Assembly (NCBI GenBank): GCA_958426775.1
Contig: CATZZP010000007.1
Span: 1-64,000 of the forward strand
Source of the DNA: an uncultured Bacillota bacterium
GTDB lineage: Bacteria; Bacillota; Clostridia; Lachnospirales; CAG-274
Direction of reading: 5' to 3'
Length of the DNA stretch: 64,000 bases
Shown: piece by piece, positions 44,436 to 53,868 of the stretch
How positions within the stretch are numbered: position 1 is the first letter of the stretch
Layout of the letters: every line of letters begins with the position of its first letter
Notes under the pieces: model-generated
What the model was told of the DNA's origin: nothing
Databases searched by the model: none
Seen by the model: the letters and a program-made list of their open reading frames with translations, nothing else
Position numbers and translations under genes: made by a program

Positions 44436-45110
44436 ATGACAATTTTACAAGCTATAGAAAACAGAAATTCAGTACGAAGCTATCTTGATACAGAAATTGA
44501 AAAGGAAAAGCTTGCTAAGCTTCAGTCAGAGGTTGATGTATGCAACAACAAGGGTAATTTAAGTATCAGGCTTATTACAAACGAACCTAAAGCCTTTGAA
44601 AATCTTATGGCTCATTACGGAAAATTTAAAAATGTTAAAAATTATATTGTCTTAATCGGAAAAAAATCTGCAAATTTGGATGAAAGAGCAGGCTACTACG
44701 GAGAGCATCTTGTTTTACAAGCTCAAATGTTGGGCTTAAACACCTGTTGGGTAGCTCTCACTTTTAGTAAGGGTGCTGTTAAACAAATGTGTAATATAGG
44801 TAATGATGAAAAGCTTGTTTGCATTATTGCCTTAGGATATGGCGAAAACCAAGGCGTAAAGCACAAATCAAAGCCTATTGAAAAGATTTGTAATTATTCC
44901 GATGATATGCCTCAATGGTTTATAAAGGGCATTAATTATGCCATGCTTGCACCTACGGCTGTTAATCAGCAAAAGTTTTTCTTTACCCTTAAAGATAATA
45001 CCGTCAGTGTAAAGGCTACAGGTGGTTTTTACTCAAAGGTTGACTTAGGTATTGTTAAATATCATTTTGAAATAGGTGCAGACACTGACAATTTCAGTTG
45101 GGAAAATTAA
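44436..45110 (+). CDS. Nitroreductase family protein
   Basis: 224 residues of the FMN-dependent nitroreductase superfamily: ILQAIENRNSVRSYLDTEIE at the N-terminus (FMN phosphate site) and LGLNTCWVALTF near 102. It resembles the TM1586-type subgroup. The physiological substrate is unknown. The start follows AAGGAGG, and a terminator follows. Confidence 0.83.
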   Translation: MTILQAIENRNSVRSYLDTEIEKEKLAKLQSEVDVCNNKGNLSIRLITNEPKAFENLMAHYGKFKNVKNYIVLIGKKSANLDERAGYYGEHLVLQAQMLGLNTCWVALTFSKGAVKQMCNIGNDEKLVCIIALGYGENQGVKHKSKPIEKICNYSDDMPQWFIKGINYAMLAPTAVNQQKFFFTLKDNTVSVKATGGFYSKVDLGIVKYHFEIGADTDNFSWEN

Positions 45111-45163
45111 AATTAAGTGTGTGAAAAAACTCTGTAAATATTATTATTTAATAACAGACTGTC

Positions 45164-45192
45164 AAAAAAGTCCGGTTTATCCGGGCTTTTTT
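45164..45192 (+). terminator. Terminator after the nitroreductase gene
   Basis: AAAAAAGTCCGG, a 5-base loop, CCGGGCTTTTTT, a stem with one wobble and a T-run. Confidence 0.82.
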
Positions 45193-45586
45193 ACGTTTTA
45201 CGGTATAAATATATTGGAGTAAGGTTATGGTAAATTAAGCATTATGCATGCTGACAGAAATGAAAAGCAATATCAAAAAATAATAACAAGGGTAAAACAA
45301 ACACCTTCTATGAGGGTGTACTTGACATATCTGATTTTTGATACTATAAATTAAGGGCGGTTAAGCATAAAACTGCTCAACTGCTACTGCAATTATTTAG
45401 TAATTATCATAAAAAGCTAATTTACATAAAAAATTCACAATCGCTCTTTTTCCCTCCTGAATAAATGCGTTTTAAAACAGCACGAAATTATGATATTTCA
45501 AAGTGCATTTTTCTGCTAATTGTAACATTTCTGTAAGGATTGCCCTTTATTATAAAACTATAAGTAAGAAAGGACGGTATTTTAGT
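45193..45586 (+). other. Non-coding region before the ABC exporter
   Basis: About 390 bases with no convincing gene. A 36-codon open frame starts at 45246 (MHADRNEKQYQKIITRVKQT...) without a ribosome-binding site and resembles nothing I recognise. A small hairpin, ACACCTTC/GAGGGTGT, lies around 45300-45320. It may be a degraded remnant from the event that brought in the exporter genes. Confidence 0.35.
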
Positions 45587-46252
45587 ATGAGTATTTTACA
45601 AACAACTGATTTAAAAAAATATTATGGCACAGCACCAAATATCACAAAGGCATTAGACGGTGTAACACTTTCTGTTGAGCAAGGAGAATTTGTTGCAATT
45701 GTCGGAACTTCCGGGAGCGGTAAATCAACATTGCTTAACATGATGGGCGGTCTTGATATTCCTACTTCCGGAAATATCGTAATCAAAGAGAAAAATCTTT
45801 CGGAACTAAACGATGAACAACTTACGATTTTTCGCAGGCGGAATATAGGCTTTGTCTTTCAAAATTATAACCTTGTTCCTATTCTCAATGTTTACGACAA
45901 CATTGTTTTGCCTGTGGAACTGGACGGCGACACTGTAGACAAAAAATTTACGGACAAAATAATAAGTATGCTTGCACTTAGTGATAAGCTCCAAAGTATG
46001 CCTAATACCCTTTCATGCGGACAGCAACAACGCGTGGCGATTGCCCGTGCTATTGTTTCAAAACCCGCTATTATTTTAGCTGATGAACCAACGGGAAACC
46101 TTGACAGCAAAACAAGTGCAGATGTAATAGGACTTTTGAAGCACACTAATAAAATGTTTAATCAAACAATTGTGATGATAACGCACAATAACGCATTTGC
46201 ACAACTTACTGACCGTATTATTCGTATTGAGGACGGAAAAATTTATGAATAA
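45587..46252 (+). CDS. ABC transporter ATP-binding protein (MacB/LolD-type)
   Basis: 221 residues. Walker A GTSGSGKST near 43, Q-loop FQNYNLVP, Walker B IILADEPTGNLDS near 158, H-loop ITHN. The signature loop is LSCGQQQR rather than the usual LSGGQQQR, a substitution of the first Gly by Cys. The start at 45587 follows AAAGGACG. It overlaps the permease pseudogene by 8 bases. Codon use is richer in CAA/ACA/GGA than in neighbouring genes, which suggests transfer. Confidence 0.9.
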   Translation: MSILQTTDLKKYYGTAPNITKALDGVTLSVEQGEFVAIVGTSGSGKSTLLNMMGGLDIPTSGNIVIKEKNLSELNDEQLTIFRRRNIGFVFQNYNLVPILNVYDNIVLPVELDGDTVDKKFTDKIISMLALSDKLQSMPNTLSCGQQQRVAIARAIVSKPAIILADEPTGNLDSKTSADVIGLLKHTNKMFNQTIVMITHNNAFAQLTDRIIRIEDGKIYE

Positions 46253-48776
46253 GGGAGGAAAAACTTTGATTGATATTCTTTTTGGAAACAATAATAAAAC
46301 TATTATTAACCGCCTTGCCAAAAGTAGTTTTATTGCCAATAAACGAAGAAATTTGTTTTCCATAATTGCCCTTACCTTAACTGCGTTTATGATTACGTCT
46401 GTATTCAGTATTGGATTTAGTTATTTTGAAACTTACAAAATACAACAAATTCGTACTATGGGGACAACAGCAGACGTGGCAATTACAAATCCCACTGAAG
46501 AACAGATAAAAAAACTTGAAAGCTTGAGCTTTGTTTCTGATGTCGGTATTTCACAACGACTTGGAAGCGTTGATACAAGTAATATGAATGATGCCTTGTT
46601 AGGAATTGTGTGGTTGGACGACAAAGAATGGCAATTACACCGACTTCCAACTATTTCAGATGTTCAAGGCACCTACCCTGTTGCTCAAAATGAAATTATG
46701 TTGCCTACATGGGTGCTTGAACAAATGGGCATAACCTCTCCACAAATCGGAATGTCTGTGGAATTATCCTATCAATTAGAACCGGAGCAACAACATATAA
46801 AAGAAAAATTCCTCTTATCAGGATATTATACAGATTATATGTCAACACGAACAAACAATCGTGGTTATGTTTATGTGTCAACAACTTTTCGAGAAGCTAC
46901 TAAGCTACCTTTTAAAAACGGTGGTAGTGCTATGCTTACTTTTTCAAGCGATAATATAAAACAAAACTGCAATAGATTAGAAAACTCTCTCAATTTAACC
47001 GATAAACAATCTTTGGAAATTGTCCCTACAAATGAAGCGAATAGTTCTATGCTGATTTTCGGATTAGCTTTTATTATTTTTCTTATTTCATTTAGTGGGT
47101 ACTTGCTGATATATAATGTTTTTTTATTTCAGTTTCAAGAGATACTCGTTTTTTCGGTCAACTCAAAACAATAGGAGCAACAAAAAGGCAAATCAAACAA
47201 ATTATTCATAAACAGGTATTGCGAACTTCTGGTATTGGTATTCCGATAGGTCTTATGTTAGGTGGACTTTTTTCTTTACGGATTGTTCCATACGCACTGA
47301 ATATGATGTATTCCGATAATACATACATAGGAATAAAAATATCTTTTTCTCCTCTTGTTTTTATATGTGCAGCTGTATTTACATTTTTGACCGCTTTTAT
47401 AGGAAGTATAAAACCTGCTAAAACAGCAAGTTCAGTTTCTCCTATAAATGCTCTGCGATACACAGGAATGCAAAAAATCGAAAAGAAAATCAAACACAAA
47501 AAAAGTGGTATTAAACTATATCAAATGGCTTGGGAAAATGTTTTTAGGAAAAAGAAAAGTGCTTTGCTTGTTTTTACTTCTCTATGCTTGGGTTTATTCT
47601 TGTTCATTATAAGCACAGGACTTTTATCCGGTCTGAGTCCTCAAAATTTTGTTAATCAATGGGGCGAAGCAGACTTTGTTTTAACATATCAAATGGGCGT
47701 TGACGGCAAGCCAATTACAGAAGAAATGTTATCAGAAATTCGGCAAATTGAGAATATAGATGATTTAAGATTAACTTATTCTCCCGAGTCTGTAACAACA
47801 AATGTTGAGTATGATGATGCTGTATTCGGTAACTATATAAAATCTCTTAAAGGTAAGTCAGGAATTGATTTTTCTACCCCTGAAAAAATCAATTCCTATA
47901 CACAAAATTTTTACAGTGTAATTTATGGAATAGATGCTAAATATGTGCAAGAACTAAATCAAACAGCAGAATCCCCCATTGATATAGAAAACTTTGAAAA
48001 CGGCGAAATTCTATTGCTTACACAAGCCTTGGACGACAACGGAAAAAGTCTGTTTGAGCCGGGACAAAAAATAACAATAGAAGCACAAAACGGACAGCAA
48101 ACATTCTCTATTGGGGAGAGCTTTTTGGAAGATAATTTTCAAAGTGGACGAGGGCATATGCGAGGTACGGCACCGGACATTTTTATTAGTCAAAATACAA
48201 TCAAGGAGCTTTTCCCTAACTACAAGATATTTCGTGTTGCTTTTAATACAAACGGGAAGAATGATTTTGAAATATTAAAGCAATTAAAAGCAATTACAGC
48301 AGCACACCCGGAAATTCAAATTATTTCCCGCTATGAAAAAAAAATAGAAATGAATGACTACATTGTTACCACAAGAATTTTGGGAATAGGTTTATCTCTT
48401 GTTCTTTTACTAATCGGAGTAATAAATTTTATTAACACAATGGTTGTAAGCGTGAATACCAGACGACACGAATTAGCCATTCTTGAAAGTATCGGAATGA
48501 CAAAACAACAGGTTAAAAAAGTTTTGATATATGAGGGGTGCTATTATTGGGGCATATCATTTGCCTTGGTTATTAGTTTTGGAACAGTAATTTATGCAAT
48601 GTTGTATTTTATATTTAAGCAAGCGGTTTCTTATGCTGTGTTTACCTATCCGCTATTTCCTTTAGTTTTAGTAGCTGCAATTGTTTTATTTATTTATTTG
48701 TCTGTATGTTCCTGTCAGTACCTATAAGGCAGAAACTAAAAACAGTATTGTTGAACGGTTACGGATAACGGAATAA
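46245..48776 (+). pseudogene. FtsX-family ABC permease disrupted by two frameshifts
   Basis: One permease of about 840 residues (helix, large extracytoplasmic domain, three helices, second MacB-like half) is split. Frame 1 runs 46245-47174 and stops after VFLFQFQEILVF. Adding one T to the run at 47119-47125 restores the conserved SRDTRFFGQLKTIGATKRQI and joins the long frame up to 48727. A second shift at (TTTA)3, 48685-48696, removes the C-terminus; dropping one unit restores TYKAETKNSIVERLRITE and a stop at 48774-48776. SD GGGAGG also supports a TTG start at 46266. Either inactive or phase-variable. Confidence 0.85.
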
Positions 48777-49131
48777 AATTCATCTGTTGAACGACGGCAA
48801 AAGAAAAAAATCGTTGCAAAGCAGAAATATTCTCACACACCTATTCCATTTCGGCGGCTTTGATTATCAGAGTCGCTGTTTTTTATCTATCTAAATCCCA
48901 ACGAAAACCCTATACCATATAAAGTTGTGGCGGCTTTATTGGTAGCCGCTATGTATTTATCATCTTACGGATAAAATCTGCATTTCCCATATTATCAAAA
49001 AAAATATTATTTGCAACGAGGTATTTCGGCTATGAATATGAACAATCACATCATATGTTATATATTTTTATCATTAACAAAATTATTTTAAAAACATAAT
49101 ATAAAGCAAATAAAAAATTGGAGGTGTTTTT
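48777..49131 (+). other. Non-coding region between the ABC exporter and cotJ
   Basis: Contains the exporter terminator (48854-48885) and then about 245 A+T-rich bases with no gene. A sporulation promoter for cotJABC is expected here. CATAATAT around 49095-49102 weakly resembles a sigma-E -10, but I could not find a matching -35. Confidence 0.4.
48854..48885 (+). terminator. Terminator of the ABC exporter operon
   Basis: GCGGCTTTGA, a 3-base loop and TCAGAGTCGC form a 10-bp stem with two wobbles, followed by TGTTTTTTAT. Confidence 0.7.
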
Positions 49132-49287
49132 ATGGAAAAATACTGTATACCTTATGAATCGGTTATTAAGCCCGATACCCTTGCCTTTGCTTATGTATCC
49201 ATACAACAGCCCTGCCCTACCTATGAGCCTATGGAAGGTACTTTAAAGGGTACTATTTTCCCCGGACTTTACAGCTATTATAAATGA
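49132..49287 (+). CDS. cotJA: Spore coat-associated protein CotJA
   Basis: 51 residues: MEKYCIPYESVIKPDTLAFA, then SIQQPCPTYEPMEGTLKGT and IFPGLYSYYK. This matches the short CotJA family of Firmicute spores. It is preceded by GGAGGTG and followed 9 bases later by cotJB. It is expected to be expressed in the mother cell during sporulation. Confidence 0.87.
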   Translation: MEKYCIPYESVIKPDTLAFAYVSIQQPCPTYEPMEGTLKGTIFPGLYSYYK

Positions 49288-49296
49288 GGTGATTAT

Positions 49297-49569
49297 ATGA
49301 ATAGAGAATGTATTTTAAGACAACTTACTGTTTTGGATTTTGCTGCTGTTGACCTACAGCTTTATCTTGATACACACCCTGATGACGAGGCGGCGTTAGA
49401 GCAATATAACAATACTGTTATGCAGGCAGATGCCTTACGTGCCGAATATGAGGAAAAATACGGTCCCTTGTTTTCATTCCGTTCCCTTGGTGGTAAAACT
49501 TATCGTTGGATCGATAATCCATGGCCTTGGGAAAACAAATTTAATTTTTCTTTGTCTAAGGAGGACTGA
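49297..49569 (+). CDS. cotJB: Spore coat protein CotJB
   Basis: 90 residues. CotJB pattern: LRQLTVLDFAAVDLQLYLDT, then PDDEAALEQYN, YEEKYGPLFSF and WIDNPWPWEN near the C-terminus. It has a GAGGTGATT ribosome-binding site and ends 2 bases before cotJC. Confidence 0.92.
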   Translation: MNRECILRQLTVLDFAAVDLQLYLDTHPDDEAALEQYNNTVMQADALRAEYEEKYGPLFSFRSLGGKTYRWIDNPWPWENKFNFSLSKED

Positions 49570-49571
49570 AT

Positions 49572-50219
49572 ATGTTTGTATATGAAAAAAAGCTCGAATT
49601 TCCCGTTAAAATTAAGCAAACTAACCCGGGACTTGCTAAGTTGATAATCACTCAGTACGGCGGTCCCGACGGCGAGCTTGGTGCATCACTGAGGTATTTC
49701 AGCCAGCGTTTTAGTATGATAACGCCACAGGCTAAAGCAATTTTAAACGATATTGCAACCGAAGAACTTGCTCACCTTGAAATGATAGGTGCAATGTGCC
49801 TGCAATTAAGTGAGGATGCTGACATTGACCAAATTAAAAAGCAAGGCTTTGACACCTATTACGTTGACCATGGTACAGGCATTTATCCAAGCAGTGCCGC
49901 AGGTATTCCATTTACCGCAAGCTATCTTCAGTCAAAGGGTGACCCTATAACCGACCTGTATGAAAATATGGCAGCAGAGCAAAAAGCTCGCAGTACCTAT
50001 GAATATCTTATGCAGATGACTGACAACCCTGATGTAATTGAACCTCTTCGTTTTTTACGTGAAAGAGAGGTTGTGCATTTCCAACGCTTTGGCGAAGCTC
50101 TTCGCATTGTAAAGGACTATTTAAACTCAAAAAATCAGTTTATAATTAATAAACCTGATTGTATGAAAAAAACTATGCCAAAAGCAAGCTGTCCTTGCAA
50201 AAAGTCAGATTTAAGCTAA
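49572..50219 (+). CDS. cotJC: Spore coat protein CotJC (manganese catalase family)
   Basis: 215 residues, ferritin-like dimanganese catalase fold. Metal ligands are in the EXXH pairs of ATEELAHLEMIG near 67 and EREVVHFQRFGE near 158, with a further Glu in NMAAEQKARSTYEYL. The C-terminal Cys-rich tail (CMKKTMPKASCPCKK) is an unusual addition that could cross-link or bind metal. Likely protects spores from peroxide. Followed by a strong terminator. Confidence 0.93.
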   Translation: MFVYEKKLEFPVKIKQTNPGLAKLIITQYGGPDGELGASLRYFSQRFSMITPQAKAILNDIATEELAHLEMIGAMCLQLSEDADIDQIKKQGFDTYYVDHGTGIYPSSAAGIPFTASYLQSKGDPITDLYENMAAEQKARSTYEYLMQMTDNPDVIEPLRFLREREVVHFQRFGEALRIVKDYLNSKNQFIINKPDCMKKTMPKASCPCKKSDLS

Positions 50220-50268
50220 ACTATGCTATAAATCTACTATTGTTTATCTACACCTAAAAAGGTTCTGT

Positions 50269-50308
50269 AATATTTGGTGTGGTTGAAAATCACACCAAAT
50301 ATTTTTTT
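50269..50308 (+). terminator. Terminator of the cotJ operon
   Basis: AATATTTGGTGTG, a 9-base loop, CACACCAAATATT, then a T-run: a 13-bp perfect stem. Confidence 0.88.
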
Positions 50309-50335
50309 ATAATACAGAAGTAAATTTTTTTGATT

Positions 50336-50372
50336 TAAAAAAGCGGCATAGATTTAAAAAAATCCATACCGC
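50336..50372 (-). terminator. Terminator of the decarboxylase operon; second copy of the repeated terminator
   Basis: On the minus strand GCGGTATGGATTT and AAATCTATGCCGC (50343-50372) pair with two G-U wobbles, followed by TTTTTT. On the plus strand the same positions would be C-A mismatches, so selection is for the minus-strand RNA. Near-identical to 30839-30875. Confidence 0.8.
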
Positions 50373-50438
50373 CAAAGCTTAAATTATTATTGACCGCAGG
50401 CTAACAAAGAACCTTTTTACAGCCTCTTTAAAATTATA

Positions 50439-51839
50439 TTATACAGGATAAACACCATTATTTACATCAGCAAGATTTGGGTCAATGCCAAACTTCTGTG
50501 CCTGTCTGAATTTAAAGTAATCCATAGCCTGCTGTGGAAAAAGAGCGTAACTTAATACGTCCTCTTCCTTCTCCTTATAGTCCTTCATTTCTTCCTCAAG
50601 CTTCTTCATCTGAGGCTCAAGCAAATCAGCAGGACGACAAGTAATAGGCTCTTCATCACCTATAATTTTCTTTCTGATTTCATCAGAGATAGGCACGGGA
50701 GTTTTGCCGTACATACCTCTTACAATATCCTTTGTTTCCTTTGGTACCATCTTGTATCTTTCACCCATGAGTACGTTAAGTACAGCCTGTGTACCTACAA
50801 TCTGGCTTGAAGGAGTAACAAGGGGTGGATAACCAAGGTCGGCACGTACACGTGGTATTTCCTTTAGTACCTCGTCATACTTATCCTCTGCATTAGCATT
50901 CTTAAGCTGACTTACAAGGTTTGAAAGCATACCACCCGGCACCTGATATAAAAGTGTTGCAATATCAACTGCAAGCATTTTAGGGCTTAAAAGACCGCTT
51001 TCAAGAGCTTCCTCTCTGATTGGCTTTAAGTAATCGCTTATTACCTTAAGCTTATCCTCATCAATACCCGTTGCATATTCAGTACCCTTAAGTGCCGCAA
51101 CCATAACCTCAGTAGCAGGCTGTGCAGTACCCATACTGAGCGGTGACATATCTGTATCAATTATGTCAGCACCTGCCTCAATAGCCTTTAAGTAAGTCAT
51201 TGCAGCAACACCGCTTGTGTAATGGCTATGAATTTCAATCGGTACTTTAACATTCTTTTTAAGAGCACTTACAAGCTCATAAGCCGCATTTGGAAGTAAT
51301 AGACCAGCCATATCTTTAACGCAGATGGAATCTGCACCAAGGCTTTCTAAATCCTTTGCAAGCTTTACATAATAATCAAGAGTATGAACATCACTTAGGG
51401 TATAGCTGATTGCAAGCTGAGCATGTCCGTTTTCCTTCTTACAAGCCTTAACAGCTGTTTGAAGGTTACGTACATCATTAAGTGCATCAAAAATTCTGAT
51501 TATATCAATACCGTTTTCAATGCTTTTTCTTACAAAGGTTTCAACAACATCATCGGGGTAGTTTTTATAGCCTAAGATATTCTGACCTCTTAAAAGCATC
51601 TGAAGCTTTGTATTTTTAAACGCAGAACGGAATTTACGTAATCTTTCCCATGGGTCCTCTTTTAAGTATCTGAGGCAGGAATCAAAGGTAGCGCCGCCCC
51701 AAACCTCTACAGATGAAAACCCGATTTCGTCCATATTAGAAAGTATAGGAAGCATATCTTCAATACGCATTCTTGTTGCTATAAGGGACTGCTGACCATC
51801 TCTAAGGGTACAGTCACAAATTTTTATTTGTTTGGACAT
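50439..51839 (-). CDS. oadA: Carboxyltransferase, 5S/OadA type (oxaloacetate decarboxylase alpha or pyruvate carboxylase B)
   Basis: Transfers CO2 between oxaloacetate/pyruvate and carrier biotin. 466 residues: HMGL-like TIM barrel with metal ligands in CDCTLRDGQQS near 9 and EIHSHYTSG near 205, the carbamylated Lys in CVKDMAG near 176, then the conserved PYC_OADA region (PGGMLSNLVSQLK). The biotin domain found at the C-terminus of Klebsiella OadA is missing; a separate carrier is encoded at 53035. Last gene of a five-gene operon. Confidence 0.93.
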   Translation of the reverse strand: MSKQIKICDCTLRDGQQSLIATRMRIEDMLPILSNMDEIGFSSVEVWGGATFDSCLRYLKEDPWERLRKFRSAFKNTKLQMLLRGQNILGYKNYPDDVVETFVRKSIENGIDIIRIFDALNDVRNLQTAVKACKKENGHAQLAISYTLSDVHTLDYYVKLAKDLESLGADSICVKDMAGLLLPNAAYELVSALKKNVKVPIEIHSHYTSGVAAMTYLKAIEAGADIIDTDMSPLSMGTAQPATEVMVAALKGTEYATGIDEDKLKVISDYLKPIREEALESGLLSPKMLAVDIATLLYQVPGGMLSNLVSQLKNANAEDKYDEVLKEIPRVRADLGYPPLVTPSSQIVGTQAVLNVLMGERYKMVPKETKDIVRGMYGKTPVPISDEIRKKIIGDEEPITCRPADLLEPQMKKLEEEMKDYKEKEEDVLSYALFPQQAMDYFKFRQAQKFGIDPNLADVNNGVYPV

Positions 51840-51858
51840 GGATATATTCCTCCTCCTT

Positions 51859-53013
51859 TTAACTAAACAATGATAAGAAAATACCTGATGCTACGGCTGA
51901 ACCGATAACACCTGCAACATTAGGACCCATTGCGTGCATAAGCAGGTAGTTGTTAGGGTTTTCCTCTCTGCCTACCTTTTGAGCAACTCTTGCCGCCATA
52001 GGCACAGCCGAAACACCTGCCGCACCTATAAGAGGATTAATTTTACCTCCGCTTAACTTATACATAACCTTGCCTAAAAGCACTCCTGCCGCTGTTGAAA
52101 GAGCAAAGGCAACAAGGCCTAAAGCAAGTATCATAAGAGTATCAACGGTTAAAAAGGTATCTGCCCTTGCAGTTGCACCGACGCTTACACCTATAAATAT
52201 ACTTAAGATATACATAAGGGCATCTGAGGAATGCTGTGCCAGCTTATCTGTAACACCGCATTCACGAAAAAGATTACCTAACATAAGCATACCTATAAGG
52301 GAAGCTGTATCGGGAAGTATCATAATTACAATAAGAGCTGTCAAAATAGGGAATAAAATCTTTTCCCTTTTTGTGACCACTCTGAGCTGTTTCATTTCAA
52401 CAGCACGTTCCTCCTTAGTAGTCAACAGCCTCATAATAGGCGGCTGAATAATAGGTATAAGAGCCATATAGGAATAAGCCGCCACCGTTACACTGGAAAG
52501 TATATCAGGTGCAAGCTGTGTTGTAGTATAAATTGCGGTAGGACCGTCAGCCCCGCCTATAATACCTATAGATGCCGCCTCCTGAGGAGTAAAGCCCAAA
52601 AGTAAAGCACCTAAAAATGCCGCAAATATACCAAACTGTGCCGCCGCACCTAACAAAAAGCTCTTTGGGTTTGCAATAAGGGGAGCAAAGTCCGTTAACG
52701 CACCTACACCCATAAATATAAGCGGAGGAAAAATACCCAATTCATCGCCTTGGAATATGTACCAAAGCAAGCCACCGTTAGAATCTTCCGTAGGCTCTGC
52801 CATAAGTGTATTCCCCGGGATGTTTGCAAGGAGCATACCAAAAGCAATAGGCACAAGCAGTAATGGCTCAAACTGCTTTGCTATTGCAAGATAAAGAAAG
52901 AAAAGGGCAACTAAAATCATTAATGCAAACTTCCAGTTATCATCCTGAAACAGCAAATAAAAGCCCGAATTTTTGGCAAAGTTTATAAGTGCATCAATTA
53001 TCTGCTCCTTCAT
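51859..53013 (-). CDS. Na+-pump decarboxylase beta subunit
   Basis: 384 residues, OadB/MmdB family, about nine to eleven membrane helices. Essential Asp in GGADGPTAIYT near 165 and the Na+-site helix INPLIGAAGVSAVPMAARV near 327 are both intact. It decarboxylates carboxybiotin on the carrier protein and exports Na+. Located between the biotin carrier and the 5S carboxyltransferase, so it is the pump of this operon. Confidence 0.93.
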   Translation of the reverse strand: MKEQIIDALINFAKNSGFYLLFQDDNWKFALMILVALFFLYLAIAKQFEPLLLVPIAFGMLLANIPGNTLMAEPTEDSNGGLLWYIFQGDELGIFPPLIFMGVGALTDFAPLIANPKSFLLGAAAQFGIFAAFLGALLLGFTPQEAASIGIIGGADGPTAIYTTTQLAPDILSSVTVAAYSYMALIPIIQPPIMRLLTTKEERAVEMKQLRVVTKREKILFPILTALIVIMILPDTASLIGMLMLGNLFRECGVTDKLAQHSSDALMYILSIFIGVSVGATARADTFLTVDTLMILALGLVAFALSTAAGVLLGKVMYKLSGGKINPLIGAAGVSAVPMAARVAQKVGREENPNNYLLMHAMGPNVAGVIGSAVASGIFLSLFS

Positions 53014-53034
53014 TCAACCAGCCTCCATTCAAAA

Positions 53035-53460
53035 TCAGCCCTGAATTGTTACCAATATGTCACCTGAGTTAACGGTGTCGCCCTTAGATACATTAATTGA
53101 TGAAACCTTACCTGCAGAAGGAGTAACAATTTCGTTTTCCATCTTCATAGCTTCAAGCACAATAACAACCTGATTTGCTGAAACGCTGTCACCGATGTTT
53201 ACCTTAATATCAAGTATGGTACCGGGCATAGGTGCTGTTACCTTAACATTGCCCTCTGTACCGCCTGTTGCAGGTGCTACCGCAGGAGCAGATGCCGCTG
53301 TAGGTGCAGGTGCTGCCGCAGGAGCAGATGCTACTACAGGTGCAGGTGCTGCTACAGGTGCAGGTGCAACCGCCTGAGCAGATGCTGCTGCAAAGCCACT
53401 TACTTCCTCAACCTGTACATCATATGTGCAACCGTTTACTGTAACTCTATAATTTTTCAT
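53035..53460 (-). CDS. Biotin carrier protein of the decarboxylase
   Basis: 141 residues. Short N-terminal part (MKNYRVTVNGCTYDVQVEE), an Ala/Pro-rich linker of imperfect APAPV-type repeats (about 25-70), then a biotinyl domain with the biotinylation site EAMKMEN near 107 and two Gly-turns. The linker acts as a swinging arm between carboxyltransferase and pump. Start ATG 53460 follows AAGGAGG. Confidence 0.93.
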   Translation of the reverse strand: MKNYRVTVNGCTYDVQVEEVSGFAAASAQAVAPAPVAAPAPVVASAPAAAPAPTAASAPAVAPATGGTEGNVKVTAPMPGTILDIKVNIGDSVSANQVVIVLEAMKMENEIVTPSAGKVSSINVSKGDTVNSGDILVTIQG

Positions 53461-53473
53461 TTTTATTTCCTCC

Positions 53474-53851
53474 TTAATAAATGGTGTTTTGCTGTTGTTC
53501 AATAGCTTCCTGATTCCAGTTACCTACACGTCTTATTCTTCTTACTACAAATCCGTCGGTATCTGAACCCGTGCTTGCCGCAATAGCGGCTGTAATTACA
53601 GCTACTAACTGCTTATCATCAACATAGTTTTGTGAAGCAGGTTGAGCATTAGCTACAGGTGCAGGCATAGGTGCAACGCTTTGCTCCTTTTTTGAGCTTT
53701 TAGCTAGCACAGAGAAAATTGCAATTAACAGGCATATTACAATAAGTATTAAAAATACCATTATAATACCAAGCACTGTTGTCATAATGCCTACATCCAT
53801 ATTTTCAAAACTCAGGATTGTGTTAGCTGTCATAAATGTTAAATTTCCCAT
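53474..53851 (-). CDS. OadG/MmdD-type small subunit of the decarboxylase
   Basis: 125 residues: one membrane helix (about 22-48, IMTTVLGIIMVFLILIVICL), a Pro/Ala segment, then a C-terminal domain with DDKQLVAVITAAIAA and FVVRRIRRVGNW, a pattern of OadG-family members that hold the complex together. Start ATG 53851 follows AGGGGTG. The alternative ATG at 53869 overlaps the upstream stop. Confidence 0.88.
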   Translation of the reverse strand: MGNLTFMTANTILSFENMDVGIMTTVLGIIMVFLILIVICLLIAIFSVLAKSSKKEQSVAPMPAPVANAQPASQNYVDDKQLVAVITAAIAASTGSDTDGFVVRRIRRVGNWNQEAIEQQQNTIY

Positions 53852-53868
53852 ACTATTCACCCCTGCCA

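Noticed and set aside
45246..45356. A 36-codon open frame in the gap before the ABC exporter
   Set aside because: There is no ribosome-binding site and no recognisable family. It is recorded only as part of the non-coding region.
53240..53400. A repetitive GC-richer tract that might be a minisatellite
   Set aside because: It encodes the Ala/Pro-rich hinge of the biotin carrier in frame. Low-complexity hinges of this type are normal for the family.
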